Shown one piece after another: positions 35,480 to 43,299 of a stretch of 64,000 nucleotides of DNA (position 1 is the first letter of the stretch; each line of letters opens with the position of its first letter). Source of the stretch: Glycomyces niveus (lineage in GTDB: Bacteria; Actinomycetota; Actinomycetes; Mycobacteriales; Micromonosporaceae); contig NZ_JAGFNP010000012.1 in the NCBI RefSeq assembly GCF_017592475.1, forward strand, positions 13,624 to 77,623, written 5' to 3'. The notes beneath the pieces are model-generated. The model ran no database searches. It was not told the DNA's origin and saw only the letters and a list, made by a program, of their open reading frames with translations. The position numbers were made by a program, and so were the translations under genes.

Positions 35480-36151
35480 GTGCCCGACGCGCCTTCCACT
35501 CGTCTGGTCTACGACACCCTCTTGATCACCTCCCTCGACGACGTGTACAAGCCGGCCACGAGCACCCGCGTGACCGGACTGGGCATCGGTGCGGCGCTCC
35601 TCGCGGAGCTGGTGCTCTCGCAGCACCTGACGGTGTGGGCGAACAAGGGCGTCGACCTCCTGTGCTTCGACGAGCGGTTCCGGCCGCCCTCGGACTCCCT
35701 GGCGCTGTGGCTGGTCGAGCACGTCCGCGCGGAGCGCACCAGCCTGAGCGTGCGCGACTGGCTCGAGTTCCTCTCGGCCGCGGACGTGTACACGAAGACC
35801 GCCGAGCACATGGTCATGCTCGGCATCATGGTCCGCCGCGAATACCGGTCGCGGTGGCGCCAGCGCGTGGAGGTCGGCTACGAGCCGGCGGACGCGCTCA
35901 TCGCGAACGCCGTGTTCTCGCGGCTGCGCCGCCATCTGTCCACTTCGGAGCCCTCTATTTCCGTGGAGGACGCGTTCCTGCTGGCGCTCACCGAAGCCGT
36001 TGGGCTCGCCAAGCCGCTCTACCACCAGTTCCCTTCCGGCGCACGCGTGTACGCCGGACAGCGGCGGCAGGCGCTGCCGGCCCCGCTGCGCGCCGTCCTG
36101 GCGCACTTGGCGGCGACGGTGGCGGACATCGCCATCACCGGCGGCCGCTGA
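35480..36151 (+). CDS. GPP34-family phosphoprotein
   Basis: The 223-residue soluble, helix-rich protein belongs to the Golgi-phosphoprotein-3-like (GPP34) family common in actinobacteria. Landmarks are LVYDTLLITSLDD, TGLGIGAALLAELVLSQHLTV, LGIMVRREYRSRWRQRVEVGYEP and a late helical part. The eukaryotic relative binds phosphatidylinositol-4-phosphate, but the bacterial role is unclear, possibly membrane association. The start is GTG 35480 with AGGAAGGA upstream. It may be co-transcribed with the APC permease 51 bp downstream. Confidence 0.85.
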   Translation: MPDAPSTRLVYDTLLITSLDDVYKPATSTRVTGLGIGAALLAELVLSQHLTVWANKGVDLLCFDERFRPPSDSLALWLVEHVRAERTSLSVRDWLEFLSAADVYTKTAEHMVMLGIMVRREYRSRWRQRVEVGYEPADALIANAVFSRLRRHLSTSEPSISVEDAFLLALTEAVGLAKPLYHQFPSGARVYAGQRRQALPAPLRAVLAHLAATVADIAITGGR

Positions 36152-36202
36152 CACCCGTTCCCCGACGCCCGCAACTCCCCGTCAACCGAAGAAGGAGTCC
36201 CC

Positions 36203-37696
36203 ATGCCCGCTCCCTCCTCACGCCCCAGTGCGGTGCAAGCCGTCCTGGCGCGCGACAAGCTCGGCACCCTGAGCCTGCTGCACTTCTCCCTGACCGCCGC
36301 GACGCCGTTGACGGTGATCGCGGGCGGCGTCGTCGTCATGTTCGCCCTGGCCGGGCAGATCGGCATCCCGCTGGGGTACCTCATCATCGCCGCCTGCCTG
36401 TGGCTCTTCAGCGTCGGCTACACGACGATGTCGCGGCACATCACGAACGCGGGCGCGTTCTACGCGTTCATCGCCCGCGGCATCGGCCGCATCCCCGGGG
36501 TCGCGGCCGCATGGGTCGCGGCGACCGCCTACTGCGCCATGCAGATCAGCCTCTTCGGCCTGCTCGGACTCACCGCGGAGGGCGTCATGGCCCGGATGGG
36601 CCTGGACGCGCCGTGGTGGGCCTGCGCGCTCGTCGCGTGGCTCCTCATCGGTCTCCTGGGCACGCGCGCGGTCGACATCAACGCGAAGGTGCTGGCGATC
36701 CTCCTGCTCGTCGAGATCGCCGTGATCCTGCTGTTCAGCGCCTCGAACTTCGCCAACGCCGCCGACGGCGTCCCGCTCGCGGCGATGTCGCCGTCCACGC
36801 TCGGCGGCGAAGCGGCCGGGGCCATGCTGGCACTGGCGGTCACCGGCTTCATCGGGTTCGAATCGCCCACCGTCTACGGCGAGGAGGCGAAGGACCGGCG
36901 CCGCACGGTCGCGCGGGCCACCCTCGCCACCGTCGGCATCCTCGCGTTCATCTACATCGCCTCGTCGTGGTCGATCATCGCCGCCGTCGGCGCGGACAAC
37001 GTCGTGGAAGCCGCCATCGCGGACCCCTCGCTCATGTTCACCCTCGCCGGCGACCAGCTCGGCGCCCCGTGGGCGGTCATCGGCGAGGTGATGCTGCTGA
37101 CCTCGGTCACCGCCGCCGCCTTGAGCTTCCACAACACCACCGCGCGCTACCTGTTCGCGCTCGGCCGCGAGCGCGTCGCGCCCGCGTGGCTGGGCCGCAC
37201 CTCGCCGCGCACCTCCTCTCCGGCTGCCGCCTCGCTCACCCAGACCGTCGTCAGCGGCGTGGTCATCATCGCCTGGGCGGCCCTGGGCCTCGACCCGCTC
37301 GTGCATCTGTTCTTCTACATGAGCACGTCGGCGGGGATCGGCCTGCTCGCCCTGATCGCGACGTGCGCGGTCGCGGTCGTCGTGTACTTCGCGCGCGACC
37401 GGCGCGGTGAGTCCCTGTGGGCCACCAGGATCGCGCCGGTGCTCGCGGTCGTCGCGCTGCTGTGGGTGCTGTACCTCTCGGTGCTGCACTTCCACACACT
37501 GCTGGGTGTCGAGAAGGGGTCGACGCTGCCGGCGCTCGTCCCGATCCTGTTCGCGGGGTTGGCGGTCCTCGGCGCGGCCTGGGGCGCGTACCTCAAGTGG
37601 GGGCGGCCGGACGTGTACGCCGGGATCGGGCACGGCGCGAAGGCCGCGCTCGTGACCGAGGCGTCCGAACCGGTGGGAGTGGCCGGTGGCCGCTAG
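36203..37696 (+). CDS. APC-family amino-acid/polyamine permease
   Basis: The 497-residue membrane protein has about twelve helices. Its first helix region has SLLHFSLTAATPLTVIAGGV, and GFIGFESPTVYGEEAKDRRRTV near residue 215 is the APC consensus loop; FHNTTARYLFALGRERVAP near residue 310 is also typical. The start is ATG 36203 with GAAGGAG eight bases upstream. The substrate is probably an amino acid or amine. It overlaps the following GNAT gene by 11 bp, so they form an operon. Confidence 0.9.
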   Translation: MPAPSSRPSAVQAVLARDKLGTLSLLHFSLTAATPLTVIAGGVVVMFALAGQIGIPLGYLIIAACLWLFSVGYTTMSRHITNAGAFYAFIARGIGRIPGVAAAWVAATAYCAMQISLFGLLGLTAEGVMARMGLDAPWWACALVAWLLIGLLGTRAVDINAKVLAILLLVEIAVILLFSASNFANAADGVPLAAMSPSTLGGEAAGAMLALAVTGFIGFESPTVYGEEAKDRRRTVARATLATVGILAFIYIASSWSIIAAVGADNVVEAAIADPSLMFTLAGDQLGAPWAVIGEVMLLTSVTAAALSFHNTTARYLFALGRERVAPAWLGRTSPRTSSPAAASLTQTVVSGVVIIAWAALGLDPLVHLFFYMSTSAGIGLLALIATCAVAVVVYFARDRRGESLWATRIAPVLAVVALLWVLYLSVLHFHTLLGVEKGSTLPALVPILFAGLAVLGAAWGAYLKWGRPDVYAGIGHGAKAALVTEASEPVGVAGGR

Positions 37697-38261
37697 CGCC
37701 GCACCCGTGGCGGGGATGATCGGCGAGGCCTTCGTGGACGTGCCGACTGCAGTCTGGCTCGTCGAGGACCCGGTCGAACGCGTTGCGGCCGTGGGAGGCC
37801 AGTTCGCGATCGTGGTCGAGCACGCCCTGGCCCACGGCGGCGTGCTCACCACCGGGCCGGGCGATGCGCCCGAGGGTGCGCTCGTCTGGTTCGACCGGAC
37901 GAAGGACGAGCCGCCGATCCCCAACTACGACGCGCGCCTGCGCGCGGCCTGCGGGCGGCACTACGAGGCGTTCGCCGAGCTCGACCGGATCCTGGCAGAG
38001 CAGCACCCGGCCGAGCCGCACCTGTACGTAGCGCTCGTGGGCGTGCGCGCCGACGCGCGCGGCCGCGGCATCGCGGCGGACCTGTTCCGCGACATCCACA
38101 AGGGACTCGATGAGTCCGGTACGGCCGCATACCTGGAGGCGGTGTCGCCGCGCACCGCGGCCCTGTACGCGTCCTTGGGCTACCGGCCGCACGGCGAGCC
38201 GTTCCCGATCGGCGCGGGCGGCCCGCCGCTCTACCCGATGTGGCGTCCCGCGGGAGGATAG
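37686..38261 (+). CDS. GNAT-family N-acetyltransferase
   Basis: The 191-residue cytosolic acetyltransferase has the acetyl-CoA motif A at about residues 118-140 (YVALVGVRADARGRGIAADL), followed by the AYLEAVSPRTAALYASLGY C-terminal pattern. The start is GTG 37686 inside the end of the permease gene. Coupling to an amino-acid/amine permease suggests acetylation of a transported amine or toxic analogue. It ends at a strong terminator. Confidence 0.85.
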   Translation: MAASAAPVAGMIGEAFVDVPTAVWLVEDPVERVAAVGGQFAIVVEHALAHGGVLTTGPGDAPEGALVWFDRTKDEPPIPNYDARLRAACGRHYEAFAELDRILAEQHPAEPHLYVALVGVRADARGRGIAADLFRDIHKGLDESGTAAYLEAVSPRTAALYASLGYRPHGEPFPIGAGGPPLYPMWRPAGG

Positions 38262-38283
38262 GCCTCATCCCGCGCTGCGCTTC

Positions 38284-38318
38284 GGCCCTCCCGATACCTC
38301 GCCGGTATCGGGAGGGCC
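38284..38318 (+). terminator. Strong hairpin terminator after the permease/GNAT operon
   Basis: GGCCCTCCCGATACC and GGTATCGGGAGGGCC form a perfect 15-bp stem with a five-base loop, followed by ATTCTCGTGT. Confidence 0.8.
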
Positions 38319-38409
38319 ATTCTCGTGTCGTGTGGGGCCATCTTCGTGCGGCGGAAGCGGACTCGGACACCGCCGCTCAGTGATCTAGAGTCGGCGGCGG
38401 AGGTGTGCG

Positions 38410-38838
38410 ATGACCGACTGGTGGTGGCTGGACCTGCTGCTGGCGATCGCAGGTGGATTGGCGCTGCTGTGGATCGCGCTGATCATCGCCCTGGCGGTCG
38501 CCGGACCGCGCGGACCGCTCCTGCGCGAGGCGCTGCGCCTGCTGCCGGACCTGCTCCGGCTGCTGCGGCGCCTCGCCGCCGACGGCGGCCTGCCGCGGGG
38601 CGTCCGCGTCCGACTCGTCCTGCTCTTCGCTTACCTCGCATTGCCTTTCGATCTGGTCCCCGACTTCATCCCCGTCCTCGGCTACGCCGACGACGCGGTC
38701 ATCGTGGCCCTCGTCCTCCGCTCGGTCGTCCGCCGCGCCGGGATCGAGGCCGTCCGCGCGCACTGGCCCGGCACCGAGGACGGCTTCGACGTGCTGTGCC
38801 GCCTCGCCGGACTCTCCCTGCCGCGCAACGAGAGCTGA
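38410..38838 (+). CDS. YkvA-family membrane protein (DUF1232)
   Basis: The 142-residue protein has an N-terminal hydrophobic helix (about residues 8-32) and the DUF1232 core near residue 75: LLFAYLALPFDLVPDFIPVLGYADDAVIV. This family of small membrane-associated proteins has no established role. The start is ATG 38410. It is convergent with the zinc-ribbon gene, the stop codons being two bases apart. Confidence 0.87.
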   Translation: MTDWWWLDLLLAIAGGLALLWIALIIALAVAGPRGPLLREALRLLPDLLRLLRRLAADGGLPRGVRVRLVLLFAYLALPFDLVPDFIPVLGYADDAVIVALVLRSVVRRAGIEAVRAHWPGTEDGFDVLCRLAGLSLPRNES

Positions 38839-38840
38839 GG

Positions 38841-39050
38841 TCAGCGCCAGTCCTCCGGCGGAACGGCGCAGGCCACCGGCTCGGCCCGGCCGAACCGGTG
38901 CAGCCGCGCCCGGACCGCGCCGCACACGCACCGGGTCCACACGATCTCCCCTTCCGAGGTGCGGTGGCGCGAGACGACCGCTTCACTGCCCTCGTCGGTC
39001 CAGCCGCACGCCCAGCACGTCACGGCCCCTGCGCGGGCGCGGTCACCCAT
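38841..39050 (-). CDS. Small zinc-ribbon-like protein
   Basis: The 69-residue protein contains two CxxC/CxC-type pairs, CWACGW at about residues 12-17 and RCVCGA near 43-48, that could bind one zinc ion, with a short C-terminal tail. The start is ATG 39050 with GGAGGAGG about six bases upstream, which supports it as a real gene. I do not recognise a named family, and no function can be given. Confidence 0.6.
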   Translation of the reverse strand: MGDRARAGAVTCWACGWTDEGSEAVVSRHRTSEGEIVWTRCVCGAVRARLHRFGRAEPVACAVPPEDWR

Positions 39051-39109
39051 GACCGCCTCCTCCGGCCGCGGCGAGGCTTCCCGCCTGCGTGACCGGGCAG
39101 TCCGCGCCT

Positions 39110-39591
39110 TCACGAATGCACGCTGCGGCGGCACAGCAGCTCGCCGAGAGCATCGTCCGGCACGCGCCCGGCACGCTCGGTGCGGTCGTAGACCGCGTGC
39201 AGGACCTTCTCCAAGAGTGTTTCCAGCGCAACGCGTTCCGAGGGGTCCAGGGACTCGACGATCGGTCGCAGGACCTCCTTGCGGCCCTCGAGGATGCGCG
39301 CCGCTTCCTGTTCGCCCTCGGCCGTGAGGTGCACCGCGACCGCACGGCCCGTGCCGGCGCGACGCTCCACGAGGCCGCGCTGCACCAGGCCGTCCACCAT
39401 GCGAGCGGCCGCAGGCTGACTCAGGCCGATGTACCGGCCGAGCGTCGTCACAGCGAGGCCCGGGAACTCGTCCACGGTCAGCTGCGCCACGCACTGTCGC
39501 CCAGGTCAGCGGCCTTCCGGTGCGCTTCGGCGACCAGATCGGCCACGTTCAGCGCGGTCGCGCCCGGCAGGTTCGCCAATCGATCATGCAT
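39110..39591 (-). pseudogene. Frameshifted MarR-family regulator
   Basis: From ATG 39591 the frame encodes a MarR-like N-terminal helix, DRLANLPGATALNVADLV, and AEAHRKAADLG, then stops at codon 38. The rest of the protein continues in another frame from about 39490: LTVDEFPGLAVTTLGRYIGL, then SQPAAARMVDGLVQRGLVER with the winged helix, and a C-terminal dimer helix. One insertion or deletion near 39480-39495 would join them into a normal MarR of about 160 residues. The downstream part alone could start at GTG 39490 but would lack the N-terminal dimer helix. It is either a real mutation or a sequencing error. Confidence 0.75.
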
Positions 39592-39600
39592 GACTCATGC
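39588..39600. promoter_or_regulatory. Palindrome at the start of the frameshifted MarR gene
   Basis: GCATGACTCATGC is a 13-bp palindrome overlapping the start codon of the MarR gene. It is positioned for autorepression and could also affect the divergent GNAT gene. Confidence 0.4.
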
Positions 39601-39702
39601 AAACCCGCCGGTGTGTCGGGCAAACCGCAAAGCACTGGCGGATCCGGGACCTGCGTGAGAGGGTGTCGCGGTGCCCCACTCCTCCCCCGCCCAGGTCCGC
39701 CG

Positions 39703-40749
39703 ATGACCTACCTGACCCTCGTGCGCCGCGTCCAGAACCCGGGCCTGCCGCTCGGCCTGCGGTATGCCGCGCTGCGCTCGGCCGTCGAGTACCGCCGGCG
39801 CATCGGGTACCACGCGACCTGGGAGTTCATCACCGGCACCGACTCGCGCAAGGCGCAGCCGCTCGACGGGCCGGCCCTCCTCGAAGCCGTGGCGCGCATG
39901 GAGACGTCGCGAAACACCTGGCTCGCCGAGCTGAACGCCTACGCCGAGCGCCGGACCGCGCTCAAACGCGACGGCGTCCCGGCCGACCGCGAAGAGAGCC
40001 TTTACCGTCGGGGCCGCCGCTGGCCCGGCCCGGACTCGCGCGCCGCCACCGTCATCGCCGTCGCCCACCAGTGGACGCCGGACTGGCGATTCGACGGTCC
40101 TGCCGAGCTCTGGGAGCCTTACGCGCCGCTCAAACACGAACTCGCAGGATTCGTGGACGCCTTTCTCGGCGTGGGTCTCCACGCCGCGCAGCGGCGGCGG
40201 CTCCCGGCCCTCGCCGCGCGCATCGACGACGTCCGCCGCGAACACATGCGCCACTTCAACCTGTGGATGCCGACCGCGCGGCTCGGCAAGACCGCCGAGC
40301 TCATCCGCTTCGAGACGCTGCCGCTCGTGCGGCGAGGCTGGAGCGGGGACGCCGAGGCGATCACCGCGATCTTCTGGGCCGCCCGATCAAGGATGAGCTA
40401 CCTGCCCGCGCTCCATACGTTCGAGCAGACCCGCTGGTGGGTCGCGAACATCATGGCCCCGCAATCAGAGCTGTGGGTCGCCGAGATGCGCGGCGTCCCG
40501 GTCGGATTCGCTGCACTGCAAGGCGACTGGCTCAACCACCTCTACCTCGACCCGGCGCACCAAGGCCAGGGCATCGGGGAGGCGCTGCTCGCGAAAGCGA
40601 AATACCGCCGCCGCGAGCTGCGGCTGCACGTGTTCGAGCAGAACACCGGCGCCCGCGCCTTCTATGCGCGGCATGGATTCACCGTCGTCGGCGGCGGCAG
40701 CGACAACGAGGAGGGCCTCCCTGACCTTGAGATGCGCTGGCGGCGCTAG
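39703..40749 (+). CDS. Two-domain protein with C-terminal GNAT acetyltransferase
   Basis: The 348-residue cytosolic protein has a C-terminal half (about residues 205-348) that is a complete GNAT. It has FWAARSRMSYLPALH and the acetyl-CoA motif LYLDPAHQGQGIGEALL near residue 280, and ends with NTGARAFYARHGFTVVG. The N-terminal half (about 1-195) is a charged, helical region with repeated Trp/Arg (YHATWEFITGTDSRKAQPL, ARMETSRNTWLAELNAYAERR) that I do not recognise. ATG 39703 is the first sensible start. It is divergent from the frameshifted MarR gene, a possible former regulator. Confidence 0.75.
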   Translation: MTYLTLVRRVQNPGLPLGLRYAALRSAVEYRRRIGYHATWEFITGTDSRKAQPLDGPALLEAVARMETSRNTWLAELNAYAERRTALKRDGVPADREESLYRRGRRWPGPDSRAATVIAVAHQWTPDWRFDGPAELWEPYAPLKHELAGFVDAFLGVGLHAAQRRRLPALAARIDDVRREHMRHFNLWMPTARLGKTAELIRFETLPLVRRGWSGDAEAITAIFWAARSRMSYLPALHTFEQTRWWVANIMAPQSELWVAEMRGVPVGFAALQGDWLNHLYLDPAHQGQGIGEALLAKAKYRRRELRLHVFEQNTGARAFYARHGFTVVGGGSDNEEGLPDLEMRWRR

Positions 40750-41474
40750 CGCTGCTTCGCCAAGTCCGCGGCCGTCGCGAGGGCGCCCGCGGCGGCGTCG
40801 CGTTCGGCGTCGGTGAGTGCGGTGTCGTCGACCTGTTCGAGGAGCGCGGCGGCCTTCGCGTCGTCCCCTTCGCGCAAAGCGAGTTCGGCTCGGTAGACGA
40901 GCGCGTCGAGCAGTTCGGGCTTCGGGGCGTCGCCGCTGTGGCGGGCGAGGGTCGAGTCGAGGAGCTTCACCGCTTGCGCGGTGTCGCCTTTGGCCTCGCC
41001 GAGGATGACCGCTTTGACGAGGGTGCGGCCCAGTTTGCTCTGCGGCGCTTCGGCTTTCTCGGCGTCGTCTTCCTGCGGGAAGAACCGGATGACATTGCCG
41101 CTCGGGTCGGTCAGGGAGAACCCGGCCCGGTTGCCGGTGTTGCCGCGTTTGCGCGGCCGGGTCACGCGCGGGATCCCCGAGACGAGGACTTTGACGTGGA
41201 CCGTGCGCATTCCCGCCGCGAACTGGTCCCACAGCGTCCCCGTGTCGGGCACGAACACCAGGCAGGTGCCGTAGTTGGTCTCGGGGTCGAGGGCGTCGAC
41301 GCCGAAGAAGTGCAGCTGCCAGTCGTCGCGGGCCATGACGATGTACGGGTTCGGCCGGGTCTGGTGGTGGGTGCGGCGGAAGCCGAGCATCCCGTAGAAC
41401 TCGCTGGCCTCGTCGATGGACCTGCATGGCAGCAGCGGAATGGTGACAGTGCCGGAAACAACGGTGCCGCTCAT
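40746..41474 (-). CDS. VOC-superfamily (bleomycin-resistance-like) protein with helical C-terminal extension
   Basis: The 242-residue cytosolic protein has a glyoxalase/bleomycin-resistance fold at about residues 10-130: IPLLPCRSIDEASEFYGMLG, then WQLHFFGVD and GFSLTDPSGNVIRFF with the metal-site Glu/His pattern relaxed. After it comes an unusual 110-residue helical extension (LGRTLVKAVILGEAKGDTAQ, LLDALVYRAELALREGDDAK) like TPR repeats. It starts at 41474, overlapping the MarR stop codon by four bases, so it is the second gene of a MarR operon. A drug-binding or sequestering role is plausible. Confidence 0.83.
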   Translation of the reverse strand: MSGTVVSGTVTIPLLPCRSIDEASEFYGMLGFRRTHHQTRPNPYIVMARDDWQLHFFGVDALDPETNYGTCLVFVPDTGTLWDQFAAGMRTVHVKVLVSGIPRVTRPRKRGNTGNRAGFSLTDPSGNVIRFFPQEDDAEKAEAPQSKLGRTLVKAVILGEAKGDTAQAVKLLDSTLARHSGDAPKPELLDALVYRAELALREGDDAKAAALLEQVDDTALTDAERDAAAGALATAADLAKQR

Positions 41475-41920
41475 CGGCTTCCTTCCGGTTCGAGCGCGTC
41501 GGTGAGTGCGCGCAGGGCCGCTGTGGCGGCCGCGATTTGGGACGGGGCAAGGGAGGCCGCGAGGGCGTCGGCCCAGACGGCATGGGCGCGTTCGACTTCG
41601 GCCAGCGCGCGGCGTCCCGCCGGGGTCGGGTCGAGGAGCTTCGCGCGGCGGTGGCGCGGGTTGTCCGCGTAGGCGGTGAGGCCGTCGGTGACGAGCGCGT
41701 CCGCGGTCTGCTGGACGCTCTGGCGGCGCAGGCCCATCGTGCGGGCGATGTCGGCGACCGTCGCCGGGGCGTGGTCGATGACGCCGAGGACCTGCCAGCG
41801 GGCGCTGGTGAGTCCGGCGGGCCGGGCGAGGGCGTCGCCGGCGGCGAGGAGGGCGCCGTTGGCGCGGAAGACCTCGATGGCGAGTTCGGACACGGCGAGG
41901 CCTCGGGGGCTGAGCTTCAT
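41471..41920 (-). CDS. MarR-family regulator of the VOC operon
   Basis: The 149-residue regulator has a winged helix at about residues 35-100: LTSARWQVLGVID, TVADIARTMGLRRQSVQQTA, and a wing with RHRRAKLLDPTPAGRRAL. ATG 41920 is preferred because the -10 element ends only seven bases upstream, giving a leaderless message; ATG 41938 in the same frame would overlap the promoter. It is co-transcribed with the VOC gene (four-base overlap). A perfect palindrome over its -35 box shows autoregulation is likely. Confidence 0.88.
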   Translation of the reverse strand: MKLSPRGLAVSELAIEVFRANGALLAAGDALARPAGLTSARWQVLGVIDHAPATVADIARTMGLRRQSVQQTADALVTDGLTAYADNPRHRRAKLLDPTPAGRRALAEVERAHAVWADALAASLAPSQIAAATAALRALTDALEPEGSR

Positions 41921-41927
41921 GCCCCCG

Positions 41928-41957
41928 AGGTTAGACAATTTGACAGGTACCTGTCAA
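41928..41957 (-). promoter_or_regulatory. MarR promoter with operator palindrome
   Basis: TTGACAGGTACCTGTCAA at 41940-41957 is an 18-bp perfect palindrome. Its minus-strand TTGACA serves as the -35 box; after an 18-bp spacer, TAACCT (41933 down to 41928) is the -10. Transcription would start at or next to ATG 41920. The palindrome begins just after the stop codon of the upstream aminotransferase. Confidence 0.75.
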
Positions 41958-43139
41958 CTAGGTGAGTGCGGCGGCCATCCGGTCGACGGCCTCGGTGATG
42001 ATCTCGGGCGAGGTCGCGTAGTTGAGGCGCACGTGGCCCGCGCCGCCCGTGCCGAAGCGGTGGCCGGCGTTGAGGGCGACGCGGCCGCGTTCGAGGAAGA
42101 CCGCGGCGGGGTCGTCGCCGAGGCCTAGGGCGCGGCAGTCGAGCCAGGCCAGGTAGGTGCCCGGTTGCGGGCGGTAGACCACTTGCGGCAGTCGGGCTTC
42201 GATCGCGGCGGCGAGGTGGCGGCGGTGCTCTTCGAGTCCGGCGAGGAGGGCGTCGAGCCAGGCGCCGCCTTCGCGGTAGGCGGCGGTCTGGGCGATGGCG
42301 CCGATGTGGCTGGTGCTGCCGCTGAGCTCGCCTGGCATGCGGGCGAGTTCGACGGCGGAGGCCGGTCCGGCGACGGCGAGGGCGGCGCGCAGGCCGGGCA
42401 GGTTCCAGGCTTTGGCGGCGGAGGTGAGTGCGAAGCCGTTCTCGCCGCCGGGGACGGTGAGATAGGGCGTGAATGCGGTGCCGGGGGCGCAGAGCGGGGA
42501 GTGGGCCTCGTCGACGATGACGCGGACGCCGTAGGAGTCCGCGACGCGGGCGACCCGGGCGAGTTCGGCCGCGGTGTGGACGGTGCCGGTCGGGTTGTGG
42601 GGGCTGCAGAGGAGGTAGGCGGCGCGCCTGCCGCGGCCGAGGGCGACTTCGAAGGCCTCGGCGAGGGCGGCGAAGTCGATGCGGTGGTCGGGGCCGAGCG
42701 GCGCTTCGATCACCTTGCGGCCGTTGAAGGCGCAGAAGTCGTAGAACGGCGTGTATACGGGGCTGTTGACGATGACCGCGTCGCCGCGGGCGGTGATGAG
42801 GTCGAGCATCGCGACGACCCCGAGCATGACGTCGGGGACGGGGCGGACGCGGGCGGGGGTGAGGTCGCTCCAGTCCCAGCGTGCGGCGGCGAACTCGGCG
42901 AAGGACTCGGCGTAGGCGGTGCCGTGGGGGTAGCCGGTGTCGCCGGCGGCCATGGCGTCGGCGACTGCCTTGGTGATGGGTTCGGCCAAGGGGACGTCCA
43001 TCTCGGCGACCCAGAGGGGCAGGACGTCGGCGGGGTGCTCGCGCCATTTGCTGCTGGTGCGCTGGCGGAGCTGGTCGAGGTGGAGTTGCCGGAGCGGGTT
43101 GCCGGGCAGGTCATTCGAGGCATTTGTGACGTCGCTCAT
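41958..43139 (-). CDS. MalY/PatB-family PLP-dependent aminotransferase or C-S lyase
   Basis: The 393-residue fold-type-I PLP enzyme has VLPLWVAEMDVPLAEPI (MalY/PatB signature) near residue 38, YTPFYDFCAFNGR, the LLCSPHNPTGTVH motif near 170, VIVDEAHSPLCAPG with the PLP-ring Asp, and the Schiff-base Lys in SAAKAWNLPGL near 235. A conserved Arg comes late, in GHVRLNYATS. These enzymes act as cystathionine beta-lyases or aminotransferases. The start is ATG 43139. It lies upstream of the MarR/VOC operon on the same strand, but that operon has its own promoter. Confidence 0.9.
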   Translation of the reverse strand: MSDVTNASNDLPGNPLRQLHLDQLRQRTSSKWREHPADVLPLWVAEMDVPLAEPITKAVADAMAAGDTGYPHGTAYAESFAEFAAARWDWSDLTPARVRPVPDVMLGVVAMLDLITARGDAVIVNSPVYTPFYDFCAFNGRKVIEAPLGPDHRIDFAALAEAFEVALGRGRRAAYLLCSPHNPTGTVHTAAELARVARVADSYGVRVIVDEAHSPLCAPGTAFTPYLTVPGGENGFALTSAAKAWNLPGLRAALAVAGPASAVELARMPGELSGSTSHIGAIAQTAAYREGGAWLDALLAGLEEHRRHLAAAIEARLPQVVYRPQPGTYLAWLDCRALGLGDDPAAVFLERGRVALNAGHRFGTGGAGHVRLNYATSPEIITEAVDRMAAALT

Positions 43140-43239
43140 AGCAGAACGGTAGCGAAGTTTCTCCGCTGTGTCACCTAGCGGCGGTTGCACTCTCGCGCGT
43201 GAGGGGTGTCACGGTACCGAATCGGGCCCGATCCTTGTA

Positions 43240-43276
43240 GTTCGCGATACGAACTATTATGGTTCGTTGTACGAAC
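43240..43276 (+). promoter_or_regulatory. Twin MarR-type operator upstream of a flavoprotein gene
   Basis: GTTCGCGATACGAAC (43240-43254) and GTTCGTTGTACGAAC (43262-43276) are near-identical inverted repeats exactly 22 bp apart, two helical turns. The second ends 23 bp before the start codon. The convergent MarR gene past the flavoprotein is the likely binder. Confidence 0.65.
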
Positions 43277-43299
43277 TAGTTTTCCGGAAAGGGAACGAC

